NCBI RefSeq assembly: GCF_021735935.1
Contig: NZ_WMDZ01000001.1
Location: forward strand, 1,860,001-1,924,000
Direction: 5' to 3'
Length of the DNA stretch: 64,000 nt
Source of the DNA: Sulfitobacter sp. M39
GTDB taxonomy: Bacteria > Pseudomonadota > Alphaproteobacteria > Rhodobacterales > Rhodobacteraceae
Shown here: piece by piece, positions 17,049 through 26,027 of the stretch
Position numbering within the stretch: position 1 is the stretch's first letter
How the letters are laid out: each line of letters starts with the position of its first letter
The notes under the pieces: model-generated
Told to the model about the DNA's origin: nothing
The model's input: the letters and a program-made list of their open reading frames with translations, nothing else
The model's database searches: none
Position numbers and translations under genes: made by a program

Positions 17049-17603
17049 TCAACTCGCAGCAGTTTTCATCTTAAGTACCTTCATATTTCCCGTGACAAAC
17101 CTAATACTAGTCTTGGCAAAATCACCATCATGAGAGACAAGTACAAATTTGCCAGAAGCGCATTCGCTTACTAGCGCGGCGTCGGTCAAATCGAGTTCTC
17201 CATCGACTACCAAACTTAGATTAGTTTCCAGGCAATCTTGCTGCAGGTTTGATTGCTGATATGTGCAGTCACTTAATATCTCTAAACAAATATCCTTTAC
17301 AGTCGAAACCCTCGACTTGAAGTTGTTGTCAGTTTTTCGGAGTCGTTTATAGTCTCTCCATCTTGCTCGTCCAAATAGTGACTCAAATTCCATTTTGCAA
17401 AATCTATTAAAAAACTCGGAAATCACCTGCTCATTTACTATCACAGTATTCCCAGCCTCGAGAACGCTAGCATAAAAGTCACTATAGACCTGCTTTTCAG
17501 GCCTTGGATCATTTCCGTAGATAGCAAGCCAAACGTTTGTGTCGAACAACACGAACTCGTTTTCGAATTTGCAATCGGCATGTGCACTGATGATCTCACT
17601 CAT
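17049..17603 (-). CDS. PIN-domain nuclease of the satellite cargo cassette
   Basis: 184 residues with the four acidic PIN positions visible: FVLFDTNVW (first Asp), EQVISEFFNRF (Glu), ELDLTDAALVSEC (Asp), VSHDGDF (final Asp). PIN domains are metal-dependent ribonucleases, common as VapC toxins and as effectors in defence systems. This one is larger than a typical VapC (~130 aa). ATG 17603 overlaps the upstream STAS-like gene stop by 8 bases, so the two are coupled. Two upstream in-frame ATGs (17621, 17627) are alternatives. It is the third gene of the cassette and the probable effector; the function is inferred. Confidence 0.8.
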   Translation of the reverse strand: MSEIISAHADCKFENEFVLFDTNVWLAIYGNDPRPEKQVYSDFYASVLEAGNTVIVNEQVISEFFNRFCKMEFESLFGRARWRDYKRLRKTDNNFKSRVSTVKDICLEILSDCTYQQSNLQQDCLETNLSLVVDGELDLTDAALVSECASGKFVLVSHDGDFAKTSIRFVTGNMKVLKMKTAAS

Positions 17604-17955
17604 CGGCGTCGCCTTTCCCATCGTCAAACAGTTCTTCTACAGCGTTTGCGTCCGCGAAAAAAACCTTAGCTCTTTCCACTACCATCTTAAGTCGATCTAA
17701 GTGCCAATCTTGATAGTCAACTGGAGCCGCTAGGTGCTTTCTTATAGTATCTTCAGGTAGTTCACCATACAATTGTCCCACGGCTGCATTGAGAAACGCT
17801 GTCGTCATCCTCGTGACGCCAAAGAAAGAAAGCTCTGCACGGTTTCCGCTTGTAATTATCTTATGGATTTCGTTGTGTACCTTCTTCCCGTCTGACGCCG
17901 CGACACAGATACCTCCTCCAACTATCGACGATACTGATATCCTAATTGTTTTCAT
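17596..17955 (-). CDS. DUF4325-type STAS-like protein
   Basis: 119 residues: MKTIRISVSSIVGGGICVAASDGKKVHNEIHKII, then ELSFFGVTRMTTAFLNAAVGQLYGELPED, which fits the STAS-like DUF4325 family (the strand followed by a Ser/Thr-rich loop and helix is where STAS proteins are phosphorylated). STAS proteins usually relay signals through a partner GHKL kinase, here the gene just upstream, 4 bases away. ATG 17973 would add six residues and overlap the ATPase stop. Middle gene of the three-gene cassette. Confidence 0.7.
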   Translation of the reverse strand: MKTIRISVSSIVGGGICVAASDGKKVHNEIHKIITSGNRAELSFFGVTRMTTAFLNAAVGQLYGELPEDTIRKHLAAPVDYQDWHLDRLKMVVERAKVFFADANAVEELFDDGKGDADE

Positions 17956-17959
17956 GTGA

Positions 17960-18835
17960 TCACCAAATTTCATGCGGATTGACTGCGGATTTCATGTGAT
18001 AGGATTTAGAATCTGAAGTGTCGATCTCCAAGGAAACCACCGTTCCCGGATATTGATATGCGATGCGTTGTTTTTTCAATGTTCCGTTTCTGTACTCCCA
18101 ATAGCCGCCATGCGAGCATACAAGCAGGCAACCACCATTCAAACCGATGAATTCCTTAAGAATACCTAAACCCAGTCCCCCTGGAATATCCCCAACACGC
18201 GCACTGTTGTTCATTTCCATGGCCCAATCTATTGCATCTTCTGGCGCAGCGAAGTTCTTCCCTGCAGCTGATAGTGACCCATGAATGCCTCTACCCCCAT
18301 CAGAAATCACAAACGCCAACCTATCCAAACGTGGAAAGTACTGCCCGCCGGCAAAAACGGAGATCGGAGAATTGGCCCAGAGGGAGCTATTCGCAAACAG
18401 TTCATCGATTCCTTCAAAAAACTTCTTTACAAGGCCGTCACTCATTTTAGGCATCTCTCGCCGCATCAATCGAGCTTTGCTGAACTGAGAGAACTCTACG
18501 GCGCTGTTCGTGTCAAAACCTGTGATAGGTATTGTCGTTCCATGGACGTCGGCCGCTCCGCCGGAAAGAGTCTTATTTTTCTTCAGGATAGTTTGTATCC
18601 GAGGTGTTATATTGTAAAAAAGAATTTCATTTCCGGCTTTGCGAGCGTGATTCACAATAGTTAGCAAACATGCCCCTAGCTGAGCATCGATCCAAGTTAA
18701 TCGCTTGCAATCTATTCCGAGGCTGGCGTTCTGCTGTTTTGATAGGTTGCTATGAAGTCTCGATAGAGCTTCAAACCCAAGAGAGTTGGCACGGATTTCA
18801 TATGCCTCAAGGTCAATCATTAAGTTGTCGCTCAA
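17960..18835 (-). CDS. STAS-GHKL ATPase of the satellite cargo cassette
   Basis: 291 residues, soluble. The N-terminal ~100 look like a STAS fold (SLGIDCKRLTWIDAQLGACLLTIVNHARKAGNEILFYN). The C-terminal half is a GHKL ATPase: helix with IDELFANSSLW in the N-box place, G1 box FVISDGGRGIHGSL, G2 box IPGGLGLGILKEFI. There is no dimerisation/phospho-His domain and no membrane segment, so this is not an ordinary sensor histidine kinase. It is closer to SpoIIAB/RsbW-like protein kinases fused to a STAS module. It heads the minus-strand cassette next to the right attachment site, in AT-richer sequence than its neighbours. Confidence 0.75.
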   Translation of the reverse strand: MSDNLMIDLEAYEIRANSLGFEALSRLHSNLSKQQNASLGIDCKRLTWIDAQLGACLLTIVNHARKAGNEILFYNITPRIQTILKKNKTLSGGAADVHGTTIPITGFDTNSAVEFSQFSKARLMRREMPKMSDGLVKKFFEGIDELFANSSLWANSPISVFAGGQYFPRLDRLAFVISDGGRGIHGSLSAAGKNFAAPEDAIDWAMEMNNSARVGDIPGGLGLGILKEFIGLNGGCLLVCSHGGYWEYRNGTLKKQRIAYQYPGTVVSLEIDTSDSKSYHMKSAVNPHEIW

Positions 18836-18883
18836 ATTGACCTCACCATTCTGAACTAAGCTGCAGAATATGCACTCGACAGG

Positions 18884-18912
18884 TATCTAAGCATTTTACT
18901 TGCAACTGTCAC
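18884..18912 (-). promoter_or_regulatory. Candidate promoter of the cargo cassette
   Basis: Minus strand: GTGACA (18907-18912), 17-bp spacer, TAGATA (18884-18889), about 50 bp before the ATPase start. Five of six match at -35, three of six at -10. It is the best sigma70-like pair seen in this AT-rich leader. Confidence 0.35.
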
Positions 18913-18961
18913 TTACCTTGCGAAGTGAGATGCTAAATTTGCAGGATGCCGTCCCTTGTCT

Positions 18962-18982
18962 TGTTACCCCAACTGTTACCCC
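18962..18982. repeat. Right TGTTACCCC pair (candidate integrase arm sites)
   Basis: TGTTACCCC at 18962-18970 and 18974-18982 (12-bp period), mirroring the pair at 8294-8313. Both pairs are followed by CAAA or AAAA. They sit just inside the right attachment repeat. Confidence 0.55.
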
Positions 18983-19011
18983 AAAAGATTTACGGCAAAA
19001 GAGTAAAAATC

Positions 19012-19048
19012 AAAAAAGCCACCAAGTCACTGAACTTGGTGGCTTTTT
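19012..19048 (-). terminator. Element-supplied tRNA-Asn terminator
   Basis: On the minus strand, two bases after the tRNA CCA, a 10-bp stem GCCACCAAGT/ACTTGGTGGC is followed by six T. It differs in sequence from the displaced terminator at 8079-8111, so the satellite brought its own terminator along with the new tRNA 3' end. Confidence 0.8.
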
Positions 19049-19098
19049 ATGGCTCCGACGGTAGGGATCGAACCTACGACCAATTGATTAACAGTCAA
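19047..19098 (-). repeat. Right attachment repeat
   Basis: Perfect copy of 8113-8164; overlaps the 3' 49 bases of the functional tRNA-Asn. The identity stops after the anticodon-loop side, so recombination occurred somewhere within these 52 bp. Confidence 0.92.
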
Positions 19099-19124
19099 CT
19101 GCTCTACCGCTGAGCTACGTCGGA
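19050..19124 (-). tRNA. tRNA-Asn(GTT)
   Basis: 75-nt cloverleaf with acceptor TCCGACG/CGTCGGA, discriminator G, and encoded CCA. Anticodon GTT is at 19090-19092, and the T-arm is GTAGGTTCGATCCCTAC. It is the integration target of the satellite, whose attachment sequence rebuilds its 3' part. Confidence 0.96.
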
Positions 19125-19205
19125 ACGGTCTGCACCGTATAGCTATGGTAATTTCCGGCGTCCAGAGGGTTTTGCCACTTTTTTCCAGATTTTTTCAAAA
19201 GATTT

Positions 19206-20117
19206 TCAGACCCGCCGAAAGGTTGCTGTCGCCGACAGGGAGTCAACGGGGGCGACGCGGTTTTTGCCTGTAAGGTCAATCAGATGCGCAAGGACGTTGC
19301 GGGTCGCGGCACCCAGTAGCGCAGGCGGGGTTTCGGTGTAGATCGCGGCAGCAAGTTGGGCTGCGGTGGCAGGAGCTTGGCTGAGGGCGCGCAGGATATC
19401 AGCCTCGCGCGAGCGGCGGTGCGACACCAGCCAGTCGAGCCTCGCGGCGGGGTCGGTCACCGCCGCGCCATGACCCGGATAGAACACCCGCCAGTCGGTT
19501 TTTTGCAGCTCGGCACAGGAGGCCATGAAATCGGTGAGATCCCCATCCGGCGGCGACACCAGCGAGCTGGCCCAGCCCATGACGTGATCGGCGGTGAAGC
19601 AGGCGTCATCCCAGCCAAGGCTGATGTGGTTACCAATATGCCCGGGGGTGTGAATCACGCTCAGCGTCCAGTCGTCGCCGGCGATGGTCTCTCCGTGGCT
19701 TAGGGGCTGATCGGGGATGAACTCTGCATCAATGCCTTCGCCGCCGCCAATATCGGACACGGCTGCCAGTTGTTGCATCACCGCAGACCGGCCGGAAAAC
19801 GCGTCGCCAAAGGCCAGTATCGGCGCGCCGCAGGCACGGGCGAGGTCGCGCGCGAGGGGCGAATGGTCCAGGTGCGTATGGGTCACAATGATATGGCTGA
19901 TGTGTTGGTCGGGTCCGATGGCATCGCGTATCGCTTGCAGGTGCCGCGGCGACGCAGGGCCGGGATCGATCACGGCGATGCCGCGCGTGCCCAGCAGATA
20001 GGTATTCGTGCCACGGTAGGTCATGGGCGAGGGGTTGTCGGCCACGATGCGGCGCAGGCCCGGTTCCAAGGTCTCGGCAATACCGATGGCGGGGTCGAAG
20101 TCGTCAGGGGGCAGCAT
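19206..20117 (-). CDS. MBL-fold metallo-hydrolase (LACTB2-like)
   Basis: 303 residues. A metallo-beta-lactamase fold with the metal motif THTHLDHS (HxHxDH) at ~105-112 and later histidines in HTPGHIGNHIS and YPGHG; the C-terminal ~60 residues form the winged-helix tail typical of LACTB2-like hydrolases. The substrate is unknown (LACTB2 itself is an endoribonuclease). The minus frame stays open far upstream by chance; ATG 20117 (MLPPDDFDPAIG) is chosen because the homologous region starts there and the divergent kinase gene begins 46 bp away. Confidence 0.87.
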   Translation of the reverse strand: MLPPDDFDPAIGIAETLEPGLRRIVADNPSPMTYRGTNTYLLGTRGIAVIDPGPASPRHLQAIRDAIGPDQHISHIIVTHTHLDHSPLARDLARACGAPILAFGDAFSGRSAVMQQLAAVSDIGGGEGIDAEFIPDQPLSHGETIAGDDWTLSVIHTPGHIGNHISLGWDDACFTADHVMGWASSLVSPPDGDLTDFMASCAELQKTDWRVFYPGHGAAVTDPAARLDWLVSHRRSREADILRALSQAPATAAQLAAAIYTETPPALLGAATRNVLAHLIDLTGKNRVAPVDSLSATATFRRV

Positions 20118-20162
20118 GGTTTGGCCTTTCGCTGGGGCAGGGGGCTGGCTAAGGTCTATCCC

Positions 20163-21491
20163 ATGTTCTTTGTCTGGCTCAAACGATATATGCCCCGCGG
20201 CATCTATGGGCGCGCTGCCCTGATCCTGCTTTTGCCGGTGGTGATCTTGCAGCTTGTGATGACCGTGATCTTTGCGCAGCGGAACTATGAGGGGGTCACC
20301 AACCAGATGACCGATACCGTCTTGCGCGAGGTCGAACTGGTCATGCAGGTGGTCGATGACGCCCCGTCCGCCGCTGCCGTTCCCGCCACGGTTCAAGATC
20401 GGCTGGCCGCGCTGGACATGGGGGTAACGCCTGTGTCCGCCAGTGAGGTGCCGACGCGCAACCGGATGTCGTGGTATGATTATTCCGGTCGGGTAATGGT
20501 GGCGCGGTTCGATCAGTATCTGCCGTCCTTCCTGAGCCTTGATCTGACGCGGCCCACGGGGGTGCATCTTTATGTGCAGTCGCGCTTTGGCCCGCTTGAT
20601 CTCCAGTTCGAGAGGCGCAGGATTTCGGCGCAGAACCCGCATCAGCTGTTCGTGTATACCTTCAGCTTCGGCTTTGTCATGACGTTGATCTCCTTCGTTT
20701 ATCTGCGCAACCAGCTGCGCCCGATCAAGCGGCTTGCCCGCGCGGCCGAAGCCTTTGGCCGCGGGCGTCACGTGCCATATACCCCCACAGGCGCTGTCGA
20801 GGTGCGTGCGGCGGGGGCGGCCTTTGTCGATATGCGCGCACGGATCGAGCGGCAGATTGAACAGCGCACCTTGATGTTGTCGGGGGTCAGCCATGACCTG
20901 CGCACGCCCCTGACGCGGATGCGGCTTGGCCTGTCGATGATTGACGAAGACGACGCGGAGCCGCTGCTGCAGGATGTCGATGATATGCAGGGCATGTTGG
21001 ATGCCTTCCTTGATTTCGCCAAAGGCACCGCTGAGGGGGAGGCCGAACCCCTGGACCCGCACGCCCTGATGCAGACTGCCGTAGAGGATGCGCAACGCGC
21101 TGGTCGCAACGTGACCTTGCTGCCACCCGAGGGCGACGGCACCGGTACCGTCCGGCTGCGCCGTATGGCGATCCTGCGCGCGGTGGATAACCTGATCTCG
21201 AACGGGGTGCGCTATGGGGCGCGGGCCGAGGTATCTGTGCTGCTGACGGATAAAACCCTGCGGATCAGGGTAGAGGACGACGGCCCCGGCATCCCCGAGG
21301 ATCGCCGCATTGAGGCCGTGCGCCCGTTCTCGCGGCTTGACCCCGCGCGCAATCAGAACAGTGGCAGCGGCGGCGTGGGTCTTGGTCTTGCCATCGCGAC
21401 CGACATCGCCCGCGCGCATGGCGGCGTGCTGCGGTTGGGCAGTTCGGACACTCTGGGCGGTCTGCGCGCGGATATCGTCATCGCACGGTAA
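20163..21491 (+). CDS. EnvZ-like sensor histidine kinase
   Basis: 442 residues. A transmembrane helix (ALILLLPVVILQLVMTVIF, ~20-38) is followed by a periplasmic region of ~120 residues, a second transmembrane helix (FVYTFSFGFVMTLISFVYL), HAMP (RPIKRLARAAEAFGRGR), the HisKA box VSHDLRTPLTRMRL and HATPase (NLISNGVRYGA, EDDGPGIPED, GGVGLGLAIA). This layout is EnvZ-like, sensing osmotic or envelope conditions. No response-regulator gene is adjacent. The start is the ATG just after the divergent hydrolase start. Confidence 0.9.
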   Translation: MFFVWLKRYMPRGIYGRAALILLLPVVILQLVMTVIFAQRNYEGVTNQMTDTVLREVELVMQVVDDAPSAAAVPATVQDRLAALDMGVTPVSASEVPTRNRMSWYDYSGRVMVARFDQYLPSFLSLDLTRPTGVHLYVQSRFGPLDLQFERRRISAQNPHQLFVYTFSFGFVMTLISFVYLRNQLRPIKRLARAAEAFGRGRHVPYTPTGAVEVRAAGAAFVDMRARIERQIEQRTLMLSGVSHDLRTPLTRMRLGLSMIDEDDAEPLLQDVDDMQGMLDAFLDFAKGTAEGEAEPLDPHALMQTAVEDAQRAGRNVTLLPPEGDGTGTVRLRRMAILRAVDNLISNGVRYGARAEVSVLLTDKTLRIRVEDDGPGIPEDRRIEAVRPFSRLDPARNQNSGSGGVGLGLAIATDIARAHGGVLRLGSSDTLGGLRADIVIAR

Positions 21492-21512
21492 TGCGCCAAG
21501 GGATCGGTGGCG

Positions 21513-21935
21513 TCAGCGTGCGGTGGCGTAGTCTTGCAACTGCTCGATGCGCGATCGCGTCAGGTCAATCCGGCAGCTCAGCGTCACGTTGATCGCGGCC
21601 GTTCCCCCCAACGACAAGCGTTCGGGAAACGCGCAGTGATATTTGCGGTATTCTTCAAATGCGATCTGAGAGCTCTGAAGCAACGCGCTCGCCGAGGCAT
21701 CGGCCTTTCGCGAAAACGCCTGATCAAACGCAGCCAGCGCCGCTTGGGCATCGAGATAGGCGCGCACCATGTCGCGCTCCACCTGATCGCCCATTGCAAA
21801 CAGACATTCATGCACGGCGTTCGGATCTGTCTGTGGCGCGGTGCATTCTGACAAAAGTTCTGATGCAGGGGCTGCTTTTTCAGCGGTGGCCGTTGCCGGG
21901 ATCAACAGCAGCCAAAAGAACACGTATTTCAACAT
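21513..21935 (-). CDS. LprI-like (DUF1311) periplasmic protein
   Basis: 140 residues with signal peptide MLKYVFFWLLLIPATATAEK and a DUF1311/LprI-type domain with paired cysteines (LLSECTAPQTD..HECL, KYHCAFPERL..TLSCRIDLTRSRIEQL). Some LprI relatives inhibit lysozyme; here the role is unproven. AAGGGAT precedes the ATG at 21935. It converges with the EnvZ-like kinase gene. Confidence 0.75.
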   Translation of the reverse strand: MLKYVFFWLLLIPATATAEKAAPASELLSECTAPQTDPNAVHECLFAMGDQVERDMVRAYLDAQAALAAFDQAFSRKADASASALLQSSQIAFEEYRKYHCAFPERLSLGGTAAINVTLSCRIDLTRSRIEQLQDYATAR

Positions 21936-22102
21936 CTGGCGTATCCCTTCGGGCAACATTGCAAAGCTACGAAAGAGATACTGCCGCAAAGGACGGCGGA
22001 ATGCTACCGGTCGGGTCAAGGGCGGATTATTGACAAACGGCACTTGGCGGCGTGACATGCCGCGATCCCCGAAAAGGATTGAGATAAATTTTAGGGAAGG
22101 GC

Positions 22103-22176
22103 TGGAGCGGGTAACGAGAATCGAACTCGTAACTAAAGCTTGGGAAGCTGCCGTGATACCTTTTCACCATACCCGC
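22103..22176 (-). tRNA. tRNA-Gly(CCC)
   Basis: 74-nt cloverleaf: acceptor GCGGGTA/TACCCGC, discriminator T, encoded CCA; anticodon loop TTCCCAA gives CCC. The T-arm is ACGAGTTCGATTCTCGT. Confidence 0.92.
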
Positions 22177-22265
22177 GCGCCGTGAGGTGACTTAATCCGA
22201 TGTGGCGGGTGCGTCAAGCGGGGTTTTTGCCTGACGCGCCCTTTGCTGATGGTTGCGGGCAGACC

Positions 22266-24302
22266 TTAGCGGCGGCGGCGGCGGCGGGTGCCGCCGGAGC
22301 TGTCGCCGCCGGTGTTGAAGGTCTCGGTCGGGAGGGTGACGATGCTGTTGAGGATCGGGAAGGGCTCTACCGCGTTGGGGATGGCAGAGGCGTTGACGAA
22401 ATGCTCTTGGAAGCGGGGTTCGATGGCGGTCTCGATCTTGTGGATGTTGCGGACCGTCTCTTCGATCTCGGCACGGCTGGTGGTGTTGAGCAAAGCAATG
22501 CGCGCGCCGGTGCCTGCGGCGTTCCCGGCGGATGTCACCTTGTCGAGCGGGGCGTCGGGGATCATGCCGAGGATCATCGCGTGTTTGGGGCTGATATGGG
22601 CGCCAAAGGCACCGGCCAGCACCACGCGGTCCACGTGATCGACGCCGAATTTATCCATCAGTAACCGCGCACCGGAATAAAGCGCCGCCTTGGCCATCTG
22701 GATTTCGCGGATGTCGCGGTTGGTGACGGTGATGCGCGGGCCGCCATCGGCGGTGCCATCATAGACCAGATAGGAATTGGTGCGCCCGTCGGCAAAAACA
22801 TTGGCTGATCCGGTCTGCTCTGCCGTGCCGATCAGGCCGGGGGCGTCGACGATACCGTGGATGCGCATTTCAGCGACCATTTCAATGATGCCCGAGCCGC
22901 AGATGCCAGTCACGCCGCTGGCACCGATCTCGGCCTCGAAGGCGGGATCGTCGGACCACAGGTCGCTGCCGATCACTTTGAACCGGGCGATTTTAGTGAT
23001 GGGGTCGATCTCTACCCGTTCGATCGCGCCGGGGGCGGCGCGCTGGCCGCTGCTGATCTGCGCGCCCTCGAAGGCGGGACCGGTGGGAGAGGAACAGGCG
23101 AGCACTTTATCGCGGTTGCCCAGCAGGATTTCGGCGTTGGTGCCCACATCGACCACCAGCACCAGATCGTCGGATTTATCGGGGGCTTCCGACAAGGCGA
23201 CGGCGGCGGCATCCGCGCCCACATGGCCCGCAATGCAGGGCAGCAGATAGACGCGGGCAGAGGGGTGGATGTTCAGGTCCAGGTCCATGGCACGCAGACG
23301 CAGCGCGTTTGACGTGGCCAGCGCAAAGGGCGCTTGCCCCAGCTCGAAAGGGTCGATGCCCAGAAACAGGTGGTGCATGACCGGATTGCAGACAAACACC
23401 GCATCCACGATCATGCCCTTGTCGATGCCGCCCTCGGTGCTGATTTCGTCGAACAGTGTGTTCATACCGGCACGGACCGCGCGGGTCATCTCTGCCGCGC
23501 CGCCTTCGTTCATCATCGAATAGCTGACGCGGCTCATCAGGTCTTCGCCAAAGCGGATCTGCGGGTTCATCACGCCTGATGAGGCCACGACCTCTCCGGT
23601 TTGCAGTTCGCACAGATGCGCCGCGATGGTGGTAGAGCCGAGATCGACCGCCAGCCCGTAAAGCGACCCTTCGTAGAAGCCGGGCCAGAGATGCATGATG
23701 CGGGCCGGGTTCTCATCATCGCCCAAATGCACGGCGACGGTGACTTTCCATGCGCCCTTGCGCAGGGCAGGTTGCAGCGTTTGCAGGATTTGCAGATCGG
23801 CGGTGACATTTTCAAGCTGCCACTGATCGCGTAGGGCGTCGCAGAGCCGCTCCAGATCGCCCGAGGGGTCGTGCATGTCGGGTTCCTGCACCTCGACGTA
23901 AAAGAGCTTGGTCGACGGGTTGAGCACGATATCGCGCGCCTCGGCACGTTTGCGGACCACCTGTTTGTGCACCTGGCTTTCGGCGGGCACGTCGATCACC
24001 ACGTCGCCCATGATCTGCGCCTGACAGCCCAGACGGCGGCCATCAATCAGACCGCGCTTGTCCTTGTAGCGTTGTTCGACGCTGTTCCATTCAGACAGCG
24101 CGTCCTGTGCCACGGTGACCCCATGCTTAGAGAACTGCCCATATCCGGGCGAGACCTGACATTTCGAACAGATGCCACGCCCGCCGCAGACGGAATCCAG
24201 ATCAACGCCCAACTGCCGCGCCGCCGTGAGCACCGGCGTGCCCTTGGCAAAGTGACCGCGTTTGCCCGAAGGCGTGAATACCACAAGGGGATCGTTGCTC
24301 AT
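22266..24302 (-). CDS. ASKHA-domain corrinoid activation protein with N-terminal 2Fe-2S ferredoxin
   Basis: 678 residues. The N-terminal ferredoxin domain carries CGGRGICSKCQVSPG (cluster cysteines). The middle and C-terminal parts form the ASKHA ATPase fold typical of RACo/DUF4445 proteins: VDLGSTTIAAHL, VVDVGTNAEILLGN, GPAFEGAQISSGQRAAPGAIE, GICGSGIIE, LAGAFGAHI. These proteins reductively reactivate the Co(II) corrinoid of methyltransferases using ATP. A corrinoid methyltransferase and MetF are encoded ~29 kb away (52.8-54.9 kb). The protein ends in six arginines after a Gly/Ser linker. No partner gene adjoins it here. Confidence 0.87.
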   Translation of the reverse strand: MSNDPLVVFTPSGKRGHFAKGTPVLTAARQLGVDLDSVCGGRGICSKCQVSPGYGQFSKHGVTVAQDALSEWNSVEQRYKDKRGLIDGRRLGCQAQIMGDVVIDVPAESQVHKQVVRKRAEARDIVLNPSTKLFYVEVQEPDMHDPSGDLERLCDALRDQWQLENVTADLQILQTLQPALRKGAWKVTVAVHLGDDENPARIMHLWPGFYEGSLYGLAVDLGSTTIAAHLCELQTGEVVASSGVMNPQIRFGEDLMSRVSYSMMNEGGAAEMTRAVRAGMNTLFDEISTEGGIDKGMIVDAVFVCNPVMHHLFLGIDPFELGQAPFALATSNALRLRAMDLDLNIHPSARVYLLPCIAGHVGADAAAVALSEAPDKSDDLVLVVDVGTNAEILLGNRDKVLACSSPTGPAFEGAQISSGQRAAPGAIERVEIDPITKIARFKVIGSDLWSDDPAFEAEIGASGVTGICGSGIIEMVAEMRIHGIVDAPGLIGTAEQTGSANVFADGRTNSYLVYDGTADGGPRITVTNRDIREIQMAKAALYSGARLLMDKFGVDHVDRVVLAGAFGAHISPKHAMILGMIPDAPLDKVTSAGNAAGTGARIALLNTTSRAEIEETVRNIHKIETAIEPRFQEHFVNASAIPNAVEPFPILNSIVTLPTETFNTGGDSSGGTRRRRRR

Positions 24303-24504
24303 CTATCTTTATCCTCAACACTTTGGCGCACCATAGCGTAGCAGGCGGCAGGTGAAAGCCGCGATGCGGCATAATTCCGGCCATCTGCGCCTGTCTGTGC
24401 CCCTATACCGCGTGACAGCGGCGGCGCGGATCACGTATGCGCGTCAAGCAATGCAGTTAGCGTGCAAATGGGTCTTTCCAATCAAGGCCATCCATGAAAT
24501 ATGA

Positions 24505-25989
<1,485 letters not shown>

Positions 25990-26027
25990 CTCCCGAAAAT
26001 CAAAGGCGTAATCTACGTGACCCAAGC

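Larger units (their letters stand above)
8113..19098 (+). mobile_element. Integrated capsid-forming phage satellite (cf-PICI-like) in tRNA-Asn
   Basis: The element is about 10.9 kb, bounded by 52-bp perfect direct repeats, and the functional tRNA-Asn is restored at the right end. Gene order is integrase, unknown, AlpA-like, winged-helix protein, (small secreted protein, minus), TerL, HNH, major capsid, prohead protease, adaptor, portal, then a minus-strand cassette of PIN / STAS-like / STAS-ATPase genes. No tail, tape-measure, lysis or recognisable small-terminase gene is present. Size, AlpA, an HK97 packaging/capsid set and absence of tails match capsid-forming satellites that use helper tails. 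Alternative: a deleted remnant of an HK97-type prophage. All genes are intact and tightly packed, which argues against decay. Confidence 0.8.
18836..19205. other. Gene-free right boundary of the element
   Basis: This 370-bp stretch contains no protein gene. It holds the cargo promoter region, a second TGTTACCCC pair (18962-18982), a minus-strand terminator (19012-19048), the right attachment repeat (19047-19098) and the restored tRNA-Asn (19050-19124). Confidence 0.8.

Noticed and set aside
17049..17603. Plain VapBC toxin-antitoxin pair.
   Set aside because: The PIN protein is longer than VapC, and its coupled partner is a STAS-like protein and not a VapB-type DNA-binding antitoxin.
20118..21419. 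Long minus-strand open frame continuing upstream of the MBL hydrolase.
   Set aside because: It is antisense to the well-formed EnvZ-like kinase gene and the high-GC frame is open by chance; the hydrolase family sequence begins at 20117.
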